A DNA stretch of 64,000 bases, from positions 19,455 through 83,454 of the forward strand of contig JAFYNZ010000061.1 of assembly GCA_017547845.1 (NCBI GenBank). The letters run 5' to 3'. A program made the position numbers and the translations under genes. The notes beneath the pieces are model-generated. The model was not told where the DNA came from. It saw only the letters and a list, made by a program, of their open reading frames with translations, and did not search any database. This document shows, in pieces, positions 40,285 through 49,937 of the stretch (positions are counted from its first letter, which is position 1; each line of letters starts with the position of its first letter). The DNA is from Muribaculaceae bacterium. Lineage in GTDB: Bacteria; Bacteroidota; Bacteroidia; Bacteroidales; Muribaculaceae.

Positions 40285-42024
40285 TTATTGACGGCGAATG
40301 AACGCTCTTTCGAGGTCTTGTGAGATATTAATCATATAGTCGCCCATACGCTCAAACTCGTTCATAAGGTCAATGTAGTAGACGCTTGTCTGATAGTTCT
40401 TGCTACCATTGTCGATTTCTTCTACAGCAGCTTCGCGGAAGTTGTTTCGTAGAGTGTTGATGTTAGACTCAGCATTGTAAGCATTTGAAATTTCTTCCAA
40501 AGTACCATTGTGAGCGGCACTAAGATTAGCAATCATCACATCATAAGCATCTGTGACAGCCTTAGCCATTGTATTGAGATTCTTTATAGATTCATCATCG
40601 AATTTCTTCTTATGAATGTTCTTTCTTGAGAGAATACGGCTGATAGACTCACCTGAGTCACCAAGAGATTCGAGTTCACCGATAATCTTATACATTGCCT
40701 TAATCTGCTTTGAAGTTATTTCGCTGATTTCTTCTGATGATACTCCATTGAGGAATGATGCAATTTCAAACTCAACACGGTCAGAAATCTCTTCATATTT
40801 CACAAGTTTATTGCGAAGTTCTTCAAATTTGTCGGTGTCAGCTTCATTGATTGCAGTGCGAGCATACTCTGCACCAGTCTTAGAGATATTTGCAAGGTGA
40901 ATAATTTCGTTGAATGCTTGTTCTACTGACAATTCAGGTGTAGAAAGCGGACCGGCAGAGATGTATTGGAGTCTGAAGACTTCCTTTTCTTGATTCTTAG
41001 GAGCACGCACAATCCAGCTTACCAATTTACCGATCAATGGTGTGAACCATACCAAAATCAACGTATTAGTAAGGTTGAAGAGTGTGTGAAGCATTGACAA
41101 ACCATAGAGGGCAGAAGTACTTTCAGGAGAATTTGCAGATGTCACAGCAAAACCTTCTGCTGCAGGGTTTGGCACGCCAAATAAGTTTTCAGTAATCCAA
41201 CCGACCAATCCAAGGAACGGAGTAAAGAGGATAAGAGCCCAAATCACACCAAAGACATTGAAAATAGTGTGCGACATTGCTGCACGTTTAGCTTGTGTAT
41301 TACCAATCGATGCTGCAATATTGGCAGTGATAGTAGTACCGATATTTTCACCCAACACCATTGCACATGCCATATGGAAAGGAATCCAACCCATGCTAAG
41401 CATAATGAGTGTGATAGCCATTGTAGCCGATGAAGATTGCAGCACAAGTGTCAAGATTGTACCAAAGACAAGGAAAATCAATACAGAGCCGAAGCCGTGA
41501 GATGCCCATGAAGTAACGAAGTTGAGTACTTCCGGCGTCTGACCGAGGTCAGGAACTGACTCTTTCATAAATGAAAGACCGAGGAAGAGAAGACAGAAGC
41601 CTACGATTAACTCACCAATGTTCTTGCGTTGATCTCTCTTAGAATTGGAAAACAAGAAGCCGAATATCATCAACGGCACTGCAAGCACTGAGATGTCGGA
41701 TTTAAAGCCAAGCCAAGCGACCATCCATGCAGTCACTGTCGTACCGATGTTGGCACCCATGATGACACCGATAGCTTGAGCCAATGTCAGAAGACCGGCA
41801 TTGACGAAGCTGACCACCATCACAGTTGTTGCCGACGACGACTGGATAATAGATGTGATACCGAGACCGGTCAATACACCTTTAAATGGATTAGATGTCA
41901 TTGCTGACAAGAATCCACGCAATTTTTCACCTGCTGCTTTCTGCAGACCGGAGCTCATAAGGTTCATACCATAGAGGAACATACCTAATGCGCCCAACAA
42001 TGTAAATAGTTGTAAAATACCCAT
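40285..42024 (-). CDS. Na+/phosphate cotransporter with C-terminal PhoU-like domain
   Basis: The 579-residue protein has two inverted halves of the Na/Pi cotransporter family, each with the signature QSSSAT (residues 61-66 and 197-202). About eight to ten membrane helices occupy residues 1-340. A cytoplasmic PhoU-like helical domain (about 355-579; SVEQAFNEIIHLANISKTGAEYAR, ESLGDSGESISRIL) makes up the rest and may gate transport or sense phosphate. It imports inorganic phosphate driven by Na+. A PhoB/PhoR-like pair is encoded divergently from 42200, which suggests control by phosphate. The upstream region lacks a perfect promoter; TTACTTTG (42058-42051) is one base off. Confidence 0.93.
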   Translation of the reverse strand: MGILQLFTLLGALGMFLYGMNLMSSGLQKAAGEKLRGFLSAMTSNPFKGVLTGLGITSIIQSSSATTVMVVSFVNAGLLTLAQAIGVIMGANIGTTVTAWMVAWLGFKSDISVLAVPLMIFGFLFSNSKRDQRKNIGELIVGFCLLFLGLSFMKESVPDLGQTPEVLNFVTSWASHGFGSVLIFLVFGTILTLVLQSSSATMAITLIMLSMGWIPFHMACAMVLGENIGTTITANIAASIGNTQAKRAAMSHTIFNVFGVIWALILFTPFLGLVGWITENLFGVPNPAAEGFAVTSANSPESTSALYGLSMLHTLFNLTNTLILVWFTPLIGKLVSWIVRAPKNQEKEVFRLQYISAGPLSTPELSVEQAFNEIIHLANISKTGAEYARTAINEADTDKFEELRNKLVKYEEISDRVEFEIASFLNGVSSEEISEITSKQIKAMYKIIGELESLGDSGESISRILSRKNIHKKKFDDESIKNLNTMAKAVTDAYDVMIANLSAAHNGTLEEISNAYNAESNINTLRNNFREAAVEEIDNGSKNYQTSVYYIDLMNEFERMGDYMINISQDLERAFIRRQ

Positions 42025-42166
42025 AATTTATTGTTCAAATTTTTACGATGCAAAGTAACTTATTTTATGTTTCAAAAATGTTACAAAATTGTTAGTCTTT
42101 AGTGAAATGAGGGTTAAATAGCAATTAAATTTGCAAAGAGGTACTATTTAGATGGGATTTTATCCG

Positions 42167-42174
42167 TATATTTG
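42167..42174 (+). promoter_or_regulatory. Promoter -7 box of the two-component operon
   Basis: TATATTTG at 42167-42174, 26 bp before the ATG at 42200. Just upstream is a short dyad, GGAT-TTT-ATCC (42155-42165). Confidence 0.65.
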
Positions 42175-42199
42175 CACTCAAATCTATAAGTATTATATT

Positions 42200-42898
42200 A
42201 TGGTGACCGAACGCATTTTAATAGTAGATGACGAAGAAACTCTCTGCGAAGTGTTGAAGCTAAATCTTGAAAACGAAGGATATGATGTCGATATAGCCTT
42301 CAGTGCCGAGCAAGCTTTGACGCTTGATTTGACACGATATTCTCTTATACTCCTTGATATTATGATGGGGGAAATAAGCGGTATTAAAATGGCAAAAATG
42401 CTCAAATCTGATGTCAAAACAGCCGACATTCCTATCATATTCTGCACCGCACGAGACTCGGAAGACGATATGGTCATGGGACTAAACCTTGGTGCCGACG
42501 ACTATATAATGAAACCTTATACAATCCGTAACGTAGTGGCTCGCGTCAAAAGTGTGCTACGCCGCACATCAAACTCTAAGGCTACTAATACGGTCGCAGA
42601 ACCTGCGAATGTGTTGCAAATCGAAGGTCTCAAACTTGACTTGGAATTTAAGCGTTGTGTTGTCGATGGAGAAGAGGTGAAACTTGCCCGTAAAGAGTTT
42701 GAACTGCTGGCATATCTGCTATCTCATCGTGGTAAGATTTGCTCGCGCGAGCAGATTCTAAGTAGAGTATGGAGCACTGAGGTAGTGGTCTTAGATCGCA
42801 CTATCGACGTCAATATCACTCGCCTTCGCAATAAGATAGGTCGCTACGGCTCATACATTGTCACACGTTCAGGCTTCGGTTATGGCTTCCGTGATTAG
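42200..42898 (+). CDS. OmpR/PhoB-family response regulator
   Basis: The 232-residue protein has a receiver domain (about 1-120) with the acidic pair Asp10-Asp11, phospho-acceptor Asp53 (ILLDIMM), Thr83 (FCTA) and Lys105 (IMKPY). A winged-helix DNA-binding domain follows (about 135-232; LARKEFELLAYLLSHRGKICSREQIL, VVLDRTIDVNITRLRNKIG). I chose the ATG at 42200, because the longer frame starts upstream of the promoter box. The sensor kinase gene overlaps its 3' end by 17 bases. PhoB-like function is an inference from the neighbouring Na/Pi transporter and kinase architecture. Confidence 0.92.
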   Translation: MVTERILIVDDEETLCEVLKLNLENEGYDVDIAFSAEQALTLDLTRYSLILLDIMMGEISGIKMAKMLKSDVKTADIPIIFCTARDSEDDMVMGLNLGADDYIMKPYTIRNVVARVKSVLRRTSNSKATNTVAEPANVLQIEGLKLDLEFKRCVVDGEEVKLARKEFELLAYLLSHRGKICSREQILSRVWSTEVVVLDRTIDVNITRLRNKIGRYGSYIVTRSGFGYGFRD

Positions 42899-44321
42899 AA
42901 TTTCCTATCATAAGCGACTCTTCTTGATGTTGCTTACCTTTTCACTAATGATTATCCTATGCTCCATAGGATTTCAATACTTACGCGAAAAGCAATACAA
43001 ATCCGACATCTTGGATGTTCAGCTACAACGCTACAACAAGAACCTTATAGATGTAATCGAAGACGGCATACCGATTGGCAACTATATTGCGTCACACAAG
43101 TTGCCATTTGATGACTTGCGAGTTTCGGTAATCGAATTATCGGGTATCGTCGTATTCGACAACGAAATTTCACTTGATTCACTTGACAACCACCGTCATC
43201 GCCCTGAAGTGCTTGATGCACTTGAGACAGGAGCCGGTCACCACATCGGTCGTCAATCTGCTAGTGATGGTCGAGAGTATTTCTACTCAGCAACACGAGG
43301 AGACGCCGTCATAGTGCGCACGGCTATCCCCTACTCTTCATCTCTGACCGAATTGTTGGCCACTGACTTGGATTTTCTTGGAATTATGATTCTTATCACC
43401 TTGGTGGTCAGCGTGCTATCCTACTATGCAACTCGTAGCCTTGGTGATAACATCAAGCGATTAAACCGATTTGCAGCGAAGGCCGAAAAGGGGGAAACTT
43501 TTGATGAAGAGGAGCCATTCCCTAACGATGAACTCGGCTCTATCTCCAACCACATTGTGCAACTCTATGCTCAATGGCAACAGACTATCATCGACCGCGA
43601 TATAGCCCACGAAAATGCCATGAAGGAGGAGCAAGAAAAAATCCGTATCAAGCGACAGTTGACCAACAACATCAACCATGAACTGAAAACACCGGTAGCA
43701 TCGATTCAAGTCTGCTTGGAAACACTTCTCTCCGGCATCAACCTAAGTGAAGAGAAACGTCAAGAACTTATCGAAAGATGTTATGTCAATAATGAACGAC
43801 TACGACGTCTGCTTGAGGATGTATCTCTAATTACTCGTATGGAAGACGGTAGCGTACTTATAGGCAAAGAGTCAGTGACTCTAAATAATATTATAGACGA
43901 AATTAATGACGAACTTGACTTGACAGTCGATAACGAGCGTATGTATCTACACACTAATTTTGATGAGCAAGTGATCATTGAGGGCAATCTATCGTTGATC
44001 GGATCTATTTTCCGTAACTTGACGGAGAATGCCATAGCTTACTCCGGTGGTCGCAACATCTATATTTCACTTGTAGAAAACAATGACAAATATTGCAAAA
44101 TACGTTTTGAAGATGATGGCTGCGGGGTCGAAGAAAAGCAACTCACACGCCTCTTTGAACGCTTCTATCGCATAGACAAGGGACGCTCACGACGCATGGG
44201 TGGTACAGGTCTCGGTCTTGCCATTGTCAAGCATGCAGTGCAATTCCATGGCGGCACAATCATCGCCAGCAACCGTCCCGAAGGAGGTTTGCAATTTGAC
44301 TTCAACCTCAATAAGAAATAA
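42882..44321 (+). CDS. Sensor histidine kinase, PhoR-like
   Basis: The 479-residue kinase has two membrane helices (about 12-31 and 163-183) enclosing a roughly 130-residue periplasmic sensor region. A HAMP-like segment follows, then a dimerisation domain with phospho-acceptor His266 (NNINHELKTPVASIQ). The ATPase domain has its N box in NLTENAIAYSGG and its G boxes in EDDGCGVEE and GTGLGLAIVKHAV. It should phosphorylate the response regulator encoded just upstream. The start overlaps the regulator gene, which implies translational coupling. The signal is unknown; phosphate is the contextual guess. Confidence 0.92.
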   Translation: MASVIRISYHKRLFLMLLTFSLMIILCSIGFQYLREKQYKSDILDVQLQRYNKNLIDVIEDGIPIGNYIASHKLPFDDLRVSVIELSGIVVFDNEISLDSLDNHRHRPEVLDALETGAGHHIGRQSASDGREYFYSATRGDAVIVRTAIPYSSSLTELLATDLDFLGIMILITLVVSVLSYYATRSLGDNIKRLNRFAAKAEKGETFDEEEPFPNDELGSISNHIVQLYAQWQQTIIDRDIAHENAMKEEQEKIRIKRQLTNNINHELKTPVASIQVCLETLLSGINLSEEKRQELIERCYVNNERLRRLLEDVSLITRMEDGSVLIGKESVTLNNIIDEINDELDLTVDNERMYLHTNFDEQVIIEGNLSLIGSIFRNLTENAIAYSGGRNIYISLVENNDKYCKIRFEDDGCGVEEKQLTRLFERFYRIDKGRSRRMGGTGLGLAIVKHAVQFHGGTIIASNRPEGGLQFDFNLNKK

Positions 44322-44362
44322 GTCTTACTCATTCACTAACTCAATCCGTTGATACAAAAGAT

Positions 44363-44410
44363 AATGCGACGCCATATCCTCAAAAGGGAATATAGCGTCG
44401 CATTCTATTG
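44363..44410. terminator. Bidirectional terminator between the kinase gene and rnfA
   Basis: AATGCGACGC (44363-44372) pairs perfectly with GCGTCGCATT (44395-44404), with further weak pairing inside. It lies between converging transcripts. Confidence 0.75.
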
Positions 44411-44506
44411 TAATTGAAAAGTATTTATCCGATAGAAACTTTCTTCAACCTATCTTGTCGCAGATAGGGCTCGATAAGAGTATACAATTGTTTAGTCTAC
44501 TGACCA

Positions 44507-45088
44507 TTAACCGATTTTGATACCAGAGAAGCCCATGAATGCCATGGCGAGCAGACCGGCACAAATAAGTGCGATAGGCACTCCCTGCATACCCTTTGGA
44601 AGTTCGGTAATCTCTAATTGCTCACGGATACCGGCAAATATCCACAATGCCAATGTGAAACCTAAGGATGTAGACACACCATAAGTGACCGACTCCATAA
44701 GCGTATAACCCTTCTGAATGACAAGGATTGCAACGCCGAGCACAGCACAGTTGGTCGTAATAAGTGGCAAGAACACACCGAGTGCACTATAGAGCGACGG
44801 AGCGATTTTCTTCATAATAATCTCAAGCATCTGCACCAAGAATGCGATGACAAGAATGAAAGCGATTGTCTGAAGATAACCAAGTTCGAGAGGGTCAAGC
44901 ACAAAGCGTTGCAAGAGCCATGTGACAACTGTTGCGAGTGTGATAACAAATGTCACAGCCGCACCCATACCTAACGCTGATGATGTCTTCTTCGATACGC
45001 CCAAGAATGGACAGATACCGAGGAATTGTGAAAAGACGATATTGTTGATGAATATCGCTGTTACGATGATTGATATATATGTCAACAT
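44507..45088 (-). CDS. rnfA: Rnf complex subunit RnfA
   Basis: The 193-residue integral membrane protein is one of the two related core subunits (with RnfE) of the ferredoxin:NAD+ oxidoreductase. About six helices are visible. The N-terminal NNIVFSQFLGICPFLGVSKK and the later PLITTNCAVLGVAI each contain the conserved cysteine thought to hold a shared membrane iron-sulfur centre with RnfE. It is the last gene of the operon and begins four bases after rnfE ends. Confidence 0.96.
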   Translation of the reverse strand: MLTYISIIVTAIFINNIVFSQFLGICPFLGVSKKTSSALGMGAAVTFVITLATVVTWLLQRFVLDPLELGYLQTIAFILVIAFLVQMLEIIMKKIAPSLYSALGVFLPLITTNCAVLGVAILVIQKGYTLMESVTYGVSTSLGFTLALWIFAGIREQLEITELPKGMQGVPIALICAGLLAMAFMGFSGIKIG

Positions 45089-45092
45089 AGCC

Positions 45093-45683
45093 TTATTTCA
45101 AATTACGAAGTTTATTAACGATAGCAATGAGATAACCCAACGCCAAGAATGCACCCGGAGCCAACACAAAGAGCAACATGCCGTAGTCCTCAGGGTAAAT
45201 CACACAATCAAACAAGCGTCCTGTGCCAAGCAATTCTCTGACTGCACCAAGAAGCGTCAAAGCAAAGGTAAAACCGATGCCACAACCAAGTCCGTCGCAG
45301 ATACTATCGACAACACCATTCTTGCCTGCAAACGCCTCTGCACGACCGAGCAGGATACAGTTTACCACGATAAGCGGGATAAAGATACCAAGTGTAGCAT
45401 TCAACGCCGGGAGATAGGCATTAATGATGAGTTGAAGCATGGTCACAAATGATGCAATGACCACAATGTAGGCAGGGATACGCACCTTGTCGGGCACAAC
45501 GCTCTTAATCATAGAGATTACAGCATTGGAACAGATAAGCACCACCATTGTCGCAATGCCCATCATCAAGCCATTCATAGCACTTGATGTCGTACCGAGC
45601 GTTGCACACATACCGAGGAGCAACACAAGCACCGGATTGCCCGGTATAATACCATTATATATTAATTTCCATTTATTAGCCAT
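45093..45683 (-). CDS. rnfE: Rnf complex subunit RnfE
   Basis: The 196-residue membrane protein is the inverted partner of RnfA in the ion-translocating core. NPVLVLLLGMCATLGTTSSAMNG and PLIVVNCILLGRAEAFA hold the matching conserved cysteines. The C-terminus keeps the typical LLFVLAPGAFLALGYLIA. It lies between rnfG (five bases) and rnfA (four bases), so expression is coupled. Confidence 0.96.
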   Translation of the reverse strand: MANKWKLIYNGIIPGNPVLVLLLGMCATLGTTSSAMNGLMMGIATMVVLICSNAVISMIKSVVPDKVRIPAYIVVIASFVTMLQLIINAYLPALNATLGIFIPLIVVNCILLGRAEAFAGKNGVVDSICDGLGCGIGFTFALTLLGAVRELLGTGRLFDCVIYPEDYGMLLFVLAPGAFLALGYLIAIVNKLRNLK

Positions 45684-45688
45684 AGCGA

Positions 45689-46291
45689 TTAGTTTTTGAG
45701 GGTTTGACCATATTGTTTAAAAGCCTCATAGGCGTTGCGCATAGCTTCAAGGAATGCACGAGATGAAATTGTTGCTGCTGTAATAGCCTCAATTTCGCCA
45801 TTCTTATCCGCATCCTTTGTGACATAGAGCGAAGCTGTCTCAGCATTCTTACCTATCACGCTACGAGAGCCTGTAGGGTCACAGAACCATGTCGCCATCT
45901 TTGAGCCCAGACCCGGTGTTTCTGCATGACTGAGCACTTCATAGTTGCGAATAGTGCCATCTGCCTCAAAGCCACACATAATGCGAACTTCACCCGAGAA
46001 ACCTGACATTGTCGCCGATTCCACTGCAGCACCGACGAGTTTATCGCCATTGTAAGCAGGATAGACCACATAGGTGAGACCTTCGTTTTCCCATGTCCAC
46101 TTATCAGCCTCCGGATCGTTTGTAAATTCAGGAGCCACATTACGGATAGCAGCAACTTGTGTTTCATGAGCCATCTGAGCGATTGGTTCTTTAGTGATAT
46201 AGTAGACCACACCCAGCATTGCGCCTGCGATGAGAGTGATAAGACCCAATGACATCACCATAATAGGGAGTGTAGACTGCAACTTTTTCAT
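45689..46291 (-). CDS. rnfG: Rnf complex subunit RnfG
   Basis: The 200-residue subunit has one N-terminal membrane helix (about 9-32) and a periplasmic FMN-binding domain. The flavin is normally linked to the last Thr of an SGAT/TGAT-type motif. Here the corresponding stretch reads EAITAATISS near residue 170, so the usual Gly is Ala. HAETPGLGSKM in the middle is a family landmark. Its ATG overlaps the rnfD stop by four bases. Confidence 0.93.
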   Translation of the reverse strand: MKKLQSTLPIMVMSLGLITLIAGAMLGVVYYITKEPIAQMAHETQVAAIRNVAPEFTNDPEADKWTWENEGLTYVVYPAYNGDKLVGAAVESATMSGFSGEVRIMCGFEADGTIRNYEVLSHAETPGLGSKMATWFCDPTGSRSVIGKNAETASLYVTKDADKNGEIEAITAATISSRAFLEAMRNAYEAFKQYGQTLKN

Positions 46292-47262
46292 CTCTTACCT
46301 CCTTCCCCAAATCGACGTGGTTTGAAATACTTATTGATCAATGGAGTGAAACCATTCATCAACAAGATTGCGAATGAAACACCCTCAGGATAGCTACCAT
46401 AGCAACGAATAATCATAGTGATAAGACCGATCATTGCGCCATAGATGAGTTGTCCCTTCTTAGACATCGGTGAAGTCACATAGTCTGTGGCCATAAAGAC
46501 TGCACCAAGCAAGAGACCACCAGAGAGGATTTCGAGTAACGGATTGCAACCGAATGCCCATGCCGACAATGCTGTCGCACCAATCACAGCGACAGGAATG
46601 TGCCATGTGATGACGCGAGTTATCAAGAGATAAGCAAGACCGATGAGAATAGCGATAGAGCCGACCTCACCAAGACAACCGTTCATGTCACCGATACCAA
46701 GCGACCACCAGTCAATTTGAGATGAATCGAGTTGGTGACCGTGACTTTTCAAAGTAGCGAGCATTGTCGCACCTGAAGAAGCATCGATCGATGCTGATGT
46801 AGTAGCGTCAACACCTGACTTCACTGCTGAGTCCCATGTGGTCATCGCAGCAGGGAATGACAAGAGCAAGAACACACGGCCGACAAGCGCAGGATTCCAA
46901 ATGTTGCAACCAAGTCCGCCAAATGACATCTTGCCGACACCGATTGCGATAACTGCACCGATGACTACCATCCACCAAGGAAGAATGTTTGGCAAATTGA
47001 ATGCCAACAACATGCCGGTGATAAGAGCCGATCCGTTTGTAATAGATGGAGTTCTTTTAAACATAAACTTATCGATGGCCCATTCCGTGAGCAAAGATGC
47101 TCCGACAGAAATCAACACCACCCACAAAGCACTCAAGCCAAAGACATAGATTGAGACGATAAGCGCCGGAATCATAGCAATGACCACATTCCACATGCAA
47201 CGCTCCACGCTGTTGGTGGTGTGGATGTGAGGTGCAACCGAGACTGTTAATTTATTACTCAT
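46288..47262 (-). CDS. rnfD: Rnf complex subunit RnfD
   Basis: The 324-residue membrane protein carries a covalently bound FMN and sits between RnfG and the ion path. The N-terminus SVAPHIHTTNSVERCMWNVVIAMIPA and the loop KMSFGGLGCNIWNPALVGRVFLL are diagnostic. The flavinylation motif SGAT is present (SSGATMLA, near 165). About nine to ten helices are expected. It begins nine bases after rnfC. Confidence 0.96.
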   Translation of the reverse strand: MSNKLTVSVAPHIHTTNSVERCMWNVVIAMIPALIVSIYVFGLSALWVVLISVGASLLTEWAIDKFMFKRTPSITNGSALITGMLLAFNLPNILPWWMVVIGAVIAIGVGKMSFGGLGCNIWNPALVGRVFLLLSFPAAMTTWDSAVKSGVDATTSASIDASSGATMLATLKSHGHQLDSSQIDWWSLGIGDMNGCLGEVGSIAILIGLAYLLITRVITWHIPVAVIGATALSAWAFGCNPLLEILSGGLLLGAVFMATDYVTSPMSKKGQLIYGAMIGLITMIIRCYGSYPEGVSFAILLMNGFTPLINKYFKPRRFGEGGKR

Positions 47263-47271
47263 ATTCAGATG

Positions 47272-48615
47272 TTACTTCTTAGTATTTCGATTACGGATTA
47301 TTCCTCCGACAAATTGCTTGCCGAGTTTGATGTAGTCGAGCAATGGACGATGTGATGGACAAATGTAGCTACAAGATCCACACTCGATACAATTCATCAC
47401 AAGTTCCTTCTCGCAGTCTTCCCAATTGTGTTTCTTTGCCAATATCGAGAGCAAGAATGGCTCAAGACCCATCGGGCAGACATTGACACAATTGGCACAA
47501 CGGATGCAGACTTGCTCCTTCTTACGGTGACTCTCTGCTTCCGGGAGTACCAAGATACCCGACATGCCCTTAGTCGTAGGTGCGTCAATATTGACGATAG
47601 CCTTACCCATCATAGGACCACCGGCTATCACCTTGCCTGTATCTTCAGGCAATCCTCCTGCAGCCTCAATAAGCGTTCTGATAGGCGTACCGATAGTAGC
47701 GAGGAAATTGCCGGGATTCGTCAACGATGGACCGGTCACTGTCACAACACGTTCAATAAGAGGGCGGTCGTTGTAGACAGCTTCAAAGATGGTGTAGATT
47801 GTGGCAACATTGTTGACCACTGCACCGGTTGACACCGGCAAAGCACCACTTTTAACCTCCTTGCCGAGCACAGCAGCAATCAACTGCTTCTCACCACCTT
47901 GAGGATATTTCTTTTTAAGAGTTACAACCTTGATATCATCGCGACCTTCTACGGCCTTACGCATTATTTTGATTGCTTCCGGCTTATTATCTTCGATACC
48001 GATGATAGCACGCTTGACGTTGACCACCTTCATGACCACCTCGATACCCTTAACAATTTCGTTAGGATATGTGCGCATCAACACATCGTCACAGGTGAGA
48101 TAAGGCTCGCACTCGACAGCGTTGACAATAATCACCTCAGGCTTACTACCCTCTGGAGGCAACAATTTCACGCGAGTTGGAAACGTAGCACCACCAAGAC
48201 CTACAACACCGCGATTGTCTACGATGTCGATAATCTCCTTTACGGATAGAGCGTCTACTTCCTCTTGTGTACGAGGATGCGATGCTTCCATGAAGTCATT
48301 GCCACGATCCGGGTCAGCTTCGATAGTTACAGCTTCGCCATACCATCCTTGAGTGTTGCGAATCTTCTCAATCTTGGTCACAGTGCCCGAAATTGGAGCA
48401 TGCTGACATGCACTCACGAAACTACCGTCTTCGGCAATCAGTTGTCCCTTCTTGAGTTTGTCGCCAACTTTTACAATACATATCGATGGTGCACCGATCT
48501 GTTGATAGAGCATCATCTGTACCTTGTCAGGCTGATCGAGCCAAACGATAGGTTTGTCGGCTGTCAACTTAAAATCATTAGGGTGGATACCACCTATCTT
48601 GAACGTCTTTGACAT
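47272..48615 (-). CDS. rnfC: Rnf complex subunit RnfC
   Basis: The 447-residue peripheral subunit is the NADH/NAD+ site of the complex. A glycine-rich nucleotide/FMN region (VVGLGGATFPTRVKL, near 135-150) is followed by a SLBB-like part and two [4Fe-4S] motifs in the C-terminus: CIRCANCVNVCP and CIECGSCSYICP. It is a compact version without the long repeat tail seen in enterobacterial RsxC. It starts four bases after rnfB. Confidence 0.96.
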   Translation of the reverse strand: MSKTFKIGGIHPNDFKLTADKPIVWLDQPDKVQMMLYQQIGAPSICIVKVGDKLKKGQLIAEDGSFVSACQHAPISGTVTKIEKIRNTQGWYGEAVTIEADPDRGNDFMEASHPRTQEEVDALSVKEIIDIVDNRGVVGLGGATFPTRVKLLPPEGSKPEVIIVNAVECEPYLTCDDVLMRTYPNEIVKGIEVVMKVVNVKRAIIGIEDNKPEAIKIMRKAVEGRDDIKVVTLKKKYPQGGEKQLIAAVLGKEVKSGALPVSTGAVVNNVATIYTIFEAVYNDRPLIERVVTVTGPSLTNPGNFLATIGTPIRTLIEAAGGLPEDTGKVIAGGPMMGKAIVNIDAPTTKGMSGILVLPEAESHRKKEQVCIRCANCVNVCPMGLEPFLLSILAKKHNWEDCEKELVMNCIECGSCSYICPSHRPLLDYIKLGKQFVGGIIRNRNTKK

Positions 48616-48619
48616 AATA

Positions 48620-49435
48620 TTACATCTCGATTTTTGGTTTACACAATATGCTGTGGCGTGGACATGCGACTATACATTCACCACAAGCCACGCAGACATC
48701 TCTGTCAATACGAGCAAGGAAGTCGGTCACCTTGATAGCATTGTGCTGACAAGTGCGAACACACTTACCGCAACCGATACATGACACGCTACAAACCTTT
48801 GTTGCCAATGCACCCTTATCTCTATTGCCACAAGCTACATAGACCATTGTCTCATGACGCTTCACAAGCTCAGGAATATGACGAGGACATGCAGCCACAC
48901 ATTTGCCGCATCCTACACATTTGCTATAATCCACTACAGGAAGACCTGTTTCTTCATCAAGCGACATAGCATCATAAGGACAAGCAGCGACACAATCGCC
49001 ACCGCCGAGACAGCCATAGATGCAGTCGGTCTCACCCTCATAGAGTGCGCCTTCGATAGCACATGATCCGACACCCTCGTAATGGGAAGTGTGAGGACGA
49101 TTCTCACATGTACCGTTACATCTGATAATTGCCACCTTTGGACTTACCGATGACGAAGCCAAGCCTACAATCTTAGCAATGCCATTCATTGCAGTCTGAC
49201 CACCGACCGGGCAAGATAGTCCTTCCAATGATGATGCAGTCGCACAAGCGACAGCAAAGTCATGGCAACCACTGCGTCCGCAACCACCACAATTTGCTCC
49301 AGGCAACAACTCTTCGATTTCAGCAATGCGCGGATCTTCATGCACGTGAAACTTCTTTGCCACAAAATACAATACTACTGCTGCAATCAACCCAATAACT
49401 GTCGTCACAGCAATGGTAATCAATACGACATTCAT
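48620..49435 (-). CDS. rnfB: Rnf complex subunit RnfB
   Basis: The 271-residue ferredoxin-like subunit receives electrons from reduced ferredoxin. An N-terminal membrane helix (about 3-24) is followed by the four-cysteine cluster motif GANCGGCGRSGCHDFAVAC. Several ferredoxin motifs follow (CIYGCLGGGDCVAACP, CVGCGKCVAACP, CIGCGKCVRTCQ, CVACGECIVACP). The cysteine count suggests several [4Fe-4S] clusters, as in other long RnfB proteins. Confidence 0.96.
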   Translation of the reverse strand: MNVVLITIAVTTVIGLIAAVVLYFVAKKFHVHEDPRIAEIEELLPGANCGGCGRSGCHDFAVACATASSLEGLSCPVGGQTAMNGIAKIVGLASSSVSPKVAIIRCNGTCENRPHTSHYEGVGSCAIEGALYEGETDCIYGCLGGGDCVAACPYDAMSLDEETGLPVVDYSKCVGCGKCVAACPRHIPELVKRHETMVYVACGNRDKGALATKVCSVSCIGCGKCVRTCQHNAIKVTDFLARIDRDVCVACGECIVACPRHSILCKPKIEM

Positions 49436-49447
49436 ATTCTTATATTT

Positions 49448-49879
49448 TTACAATTTCTCTACTCTAAACACAAATTCTCGAGCAATCCTATTGCGACACA
49501 CATATAATACGATGAAAAACACGAGCATCAACCCTAAGCCACTCAATGCAGCGACCGACTCGTCAAGCGTTAGCAGATAGACCATTACCATAGTTGCTAT
49601 CAGCAATAGACACGGACACACCAATGCCAAAACTATAGCCTTGCGATGCATCATCTCTGTGCCTACAACTCTCACCTTCTCGCCTACCTCAAAAGTATCG
49701 TCACTCATGACGACCACCTTATTCTCCGACTTAGGTCCATGGCTGCACAACTTAGCTGCAGGACACGAGCCACAATCTCCTCCATCTTCCAACAAAATCT
49801 CGATAGACCCGACTGACGAGTCTACACTCAAAACCTTACCGAGATGGATAATTTGCTCGGCCTTAACGCTTTTCATCAT
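49448..49879 (-). CDS. RseC/MucC-family protein at the head of the rnf operon
   Basis: The 143-residue protein has an N-terminal domain with a cysteine cluster (CGSCPAAKLCSHG, near 36-48) and two membrane helices (about 80-103 and 110-130). This matches the RseC/MucC family, whose genes often accompany rnf/rsx. In enterobacteria they are linked to SoxR reduction and sigma-E control; here an accessory or assembly role for Rnf is more likely (inference). Two adjacent ATG codons (49879 and 49876) could both serve as the start. rnfB follows after 12 bases. Confidence 0.85.
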   Translation of the reverse strand: MMKSVKAEQIIHLGKVLSVDSSVGSIEILLEDGGDCGSCPAAKLCSHGPKSENKVVVMSDDTFEVGEKVRVVGTEMMHRKAIVLALVCPCLLLIATMVMVYLLTLDESVAALSGLGLMLVFFIVLYVCRNRIAREFVFRVEKL

Positions 49880-49937
49880 AAAATTCTAATTATCAATCGA
49901 TTAAACAATCGAAATATGATTCTCGAAAATTGAAATG

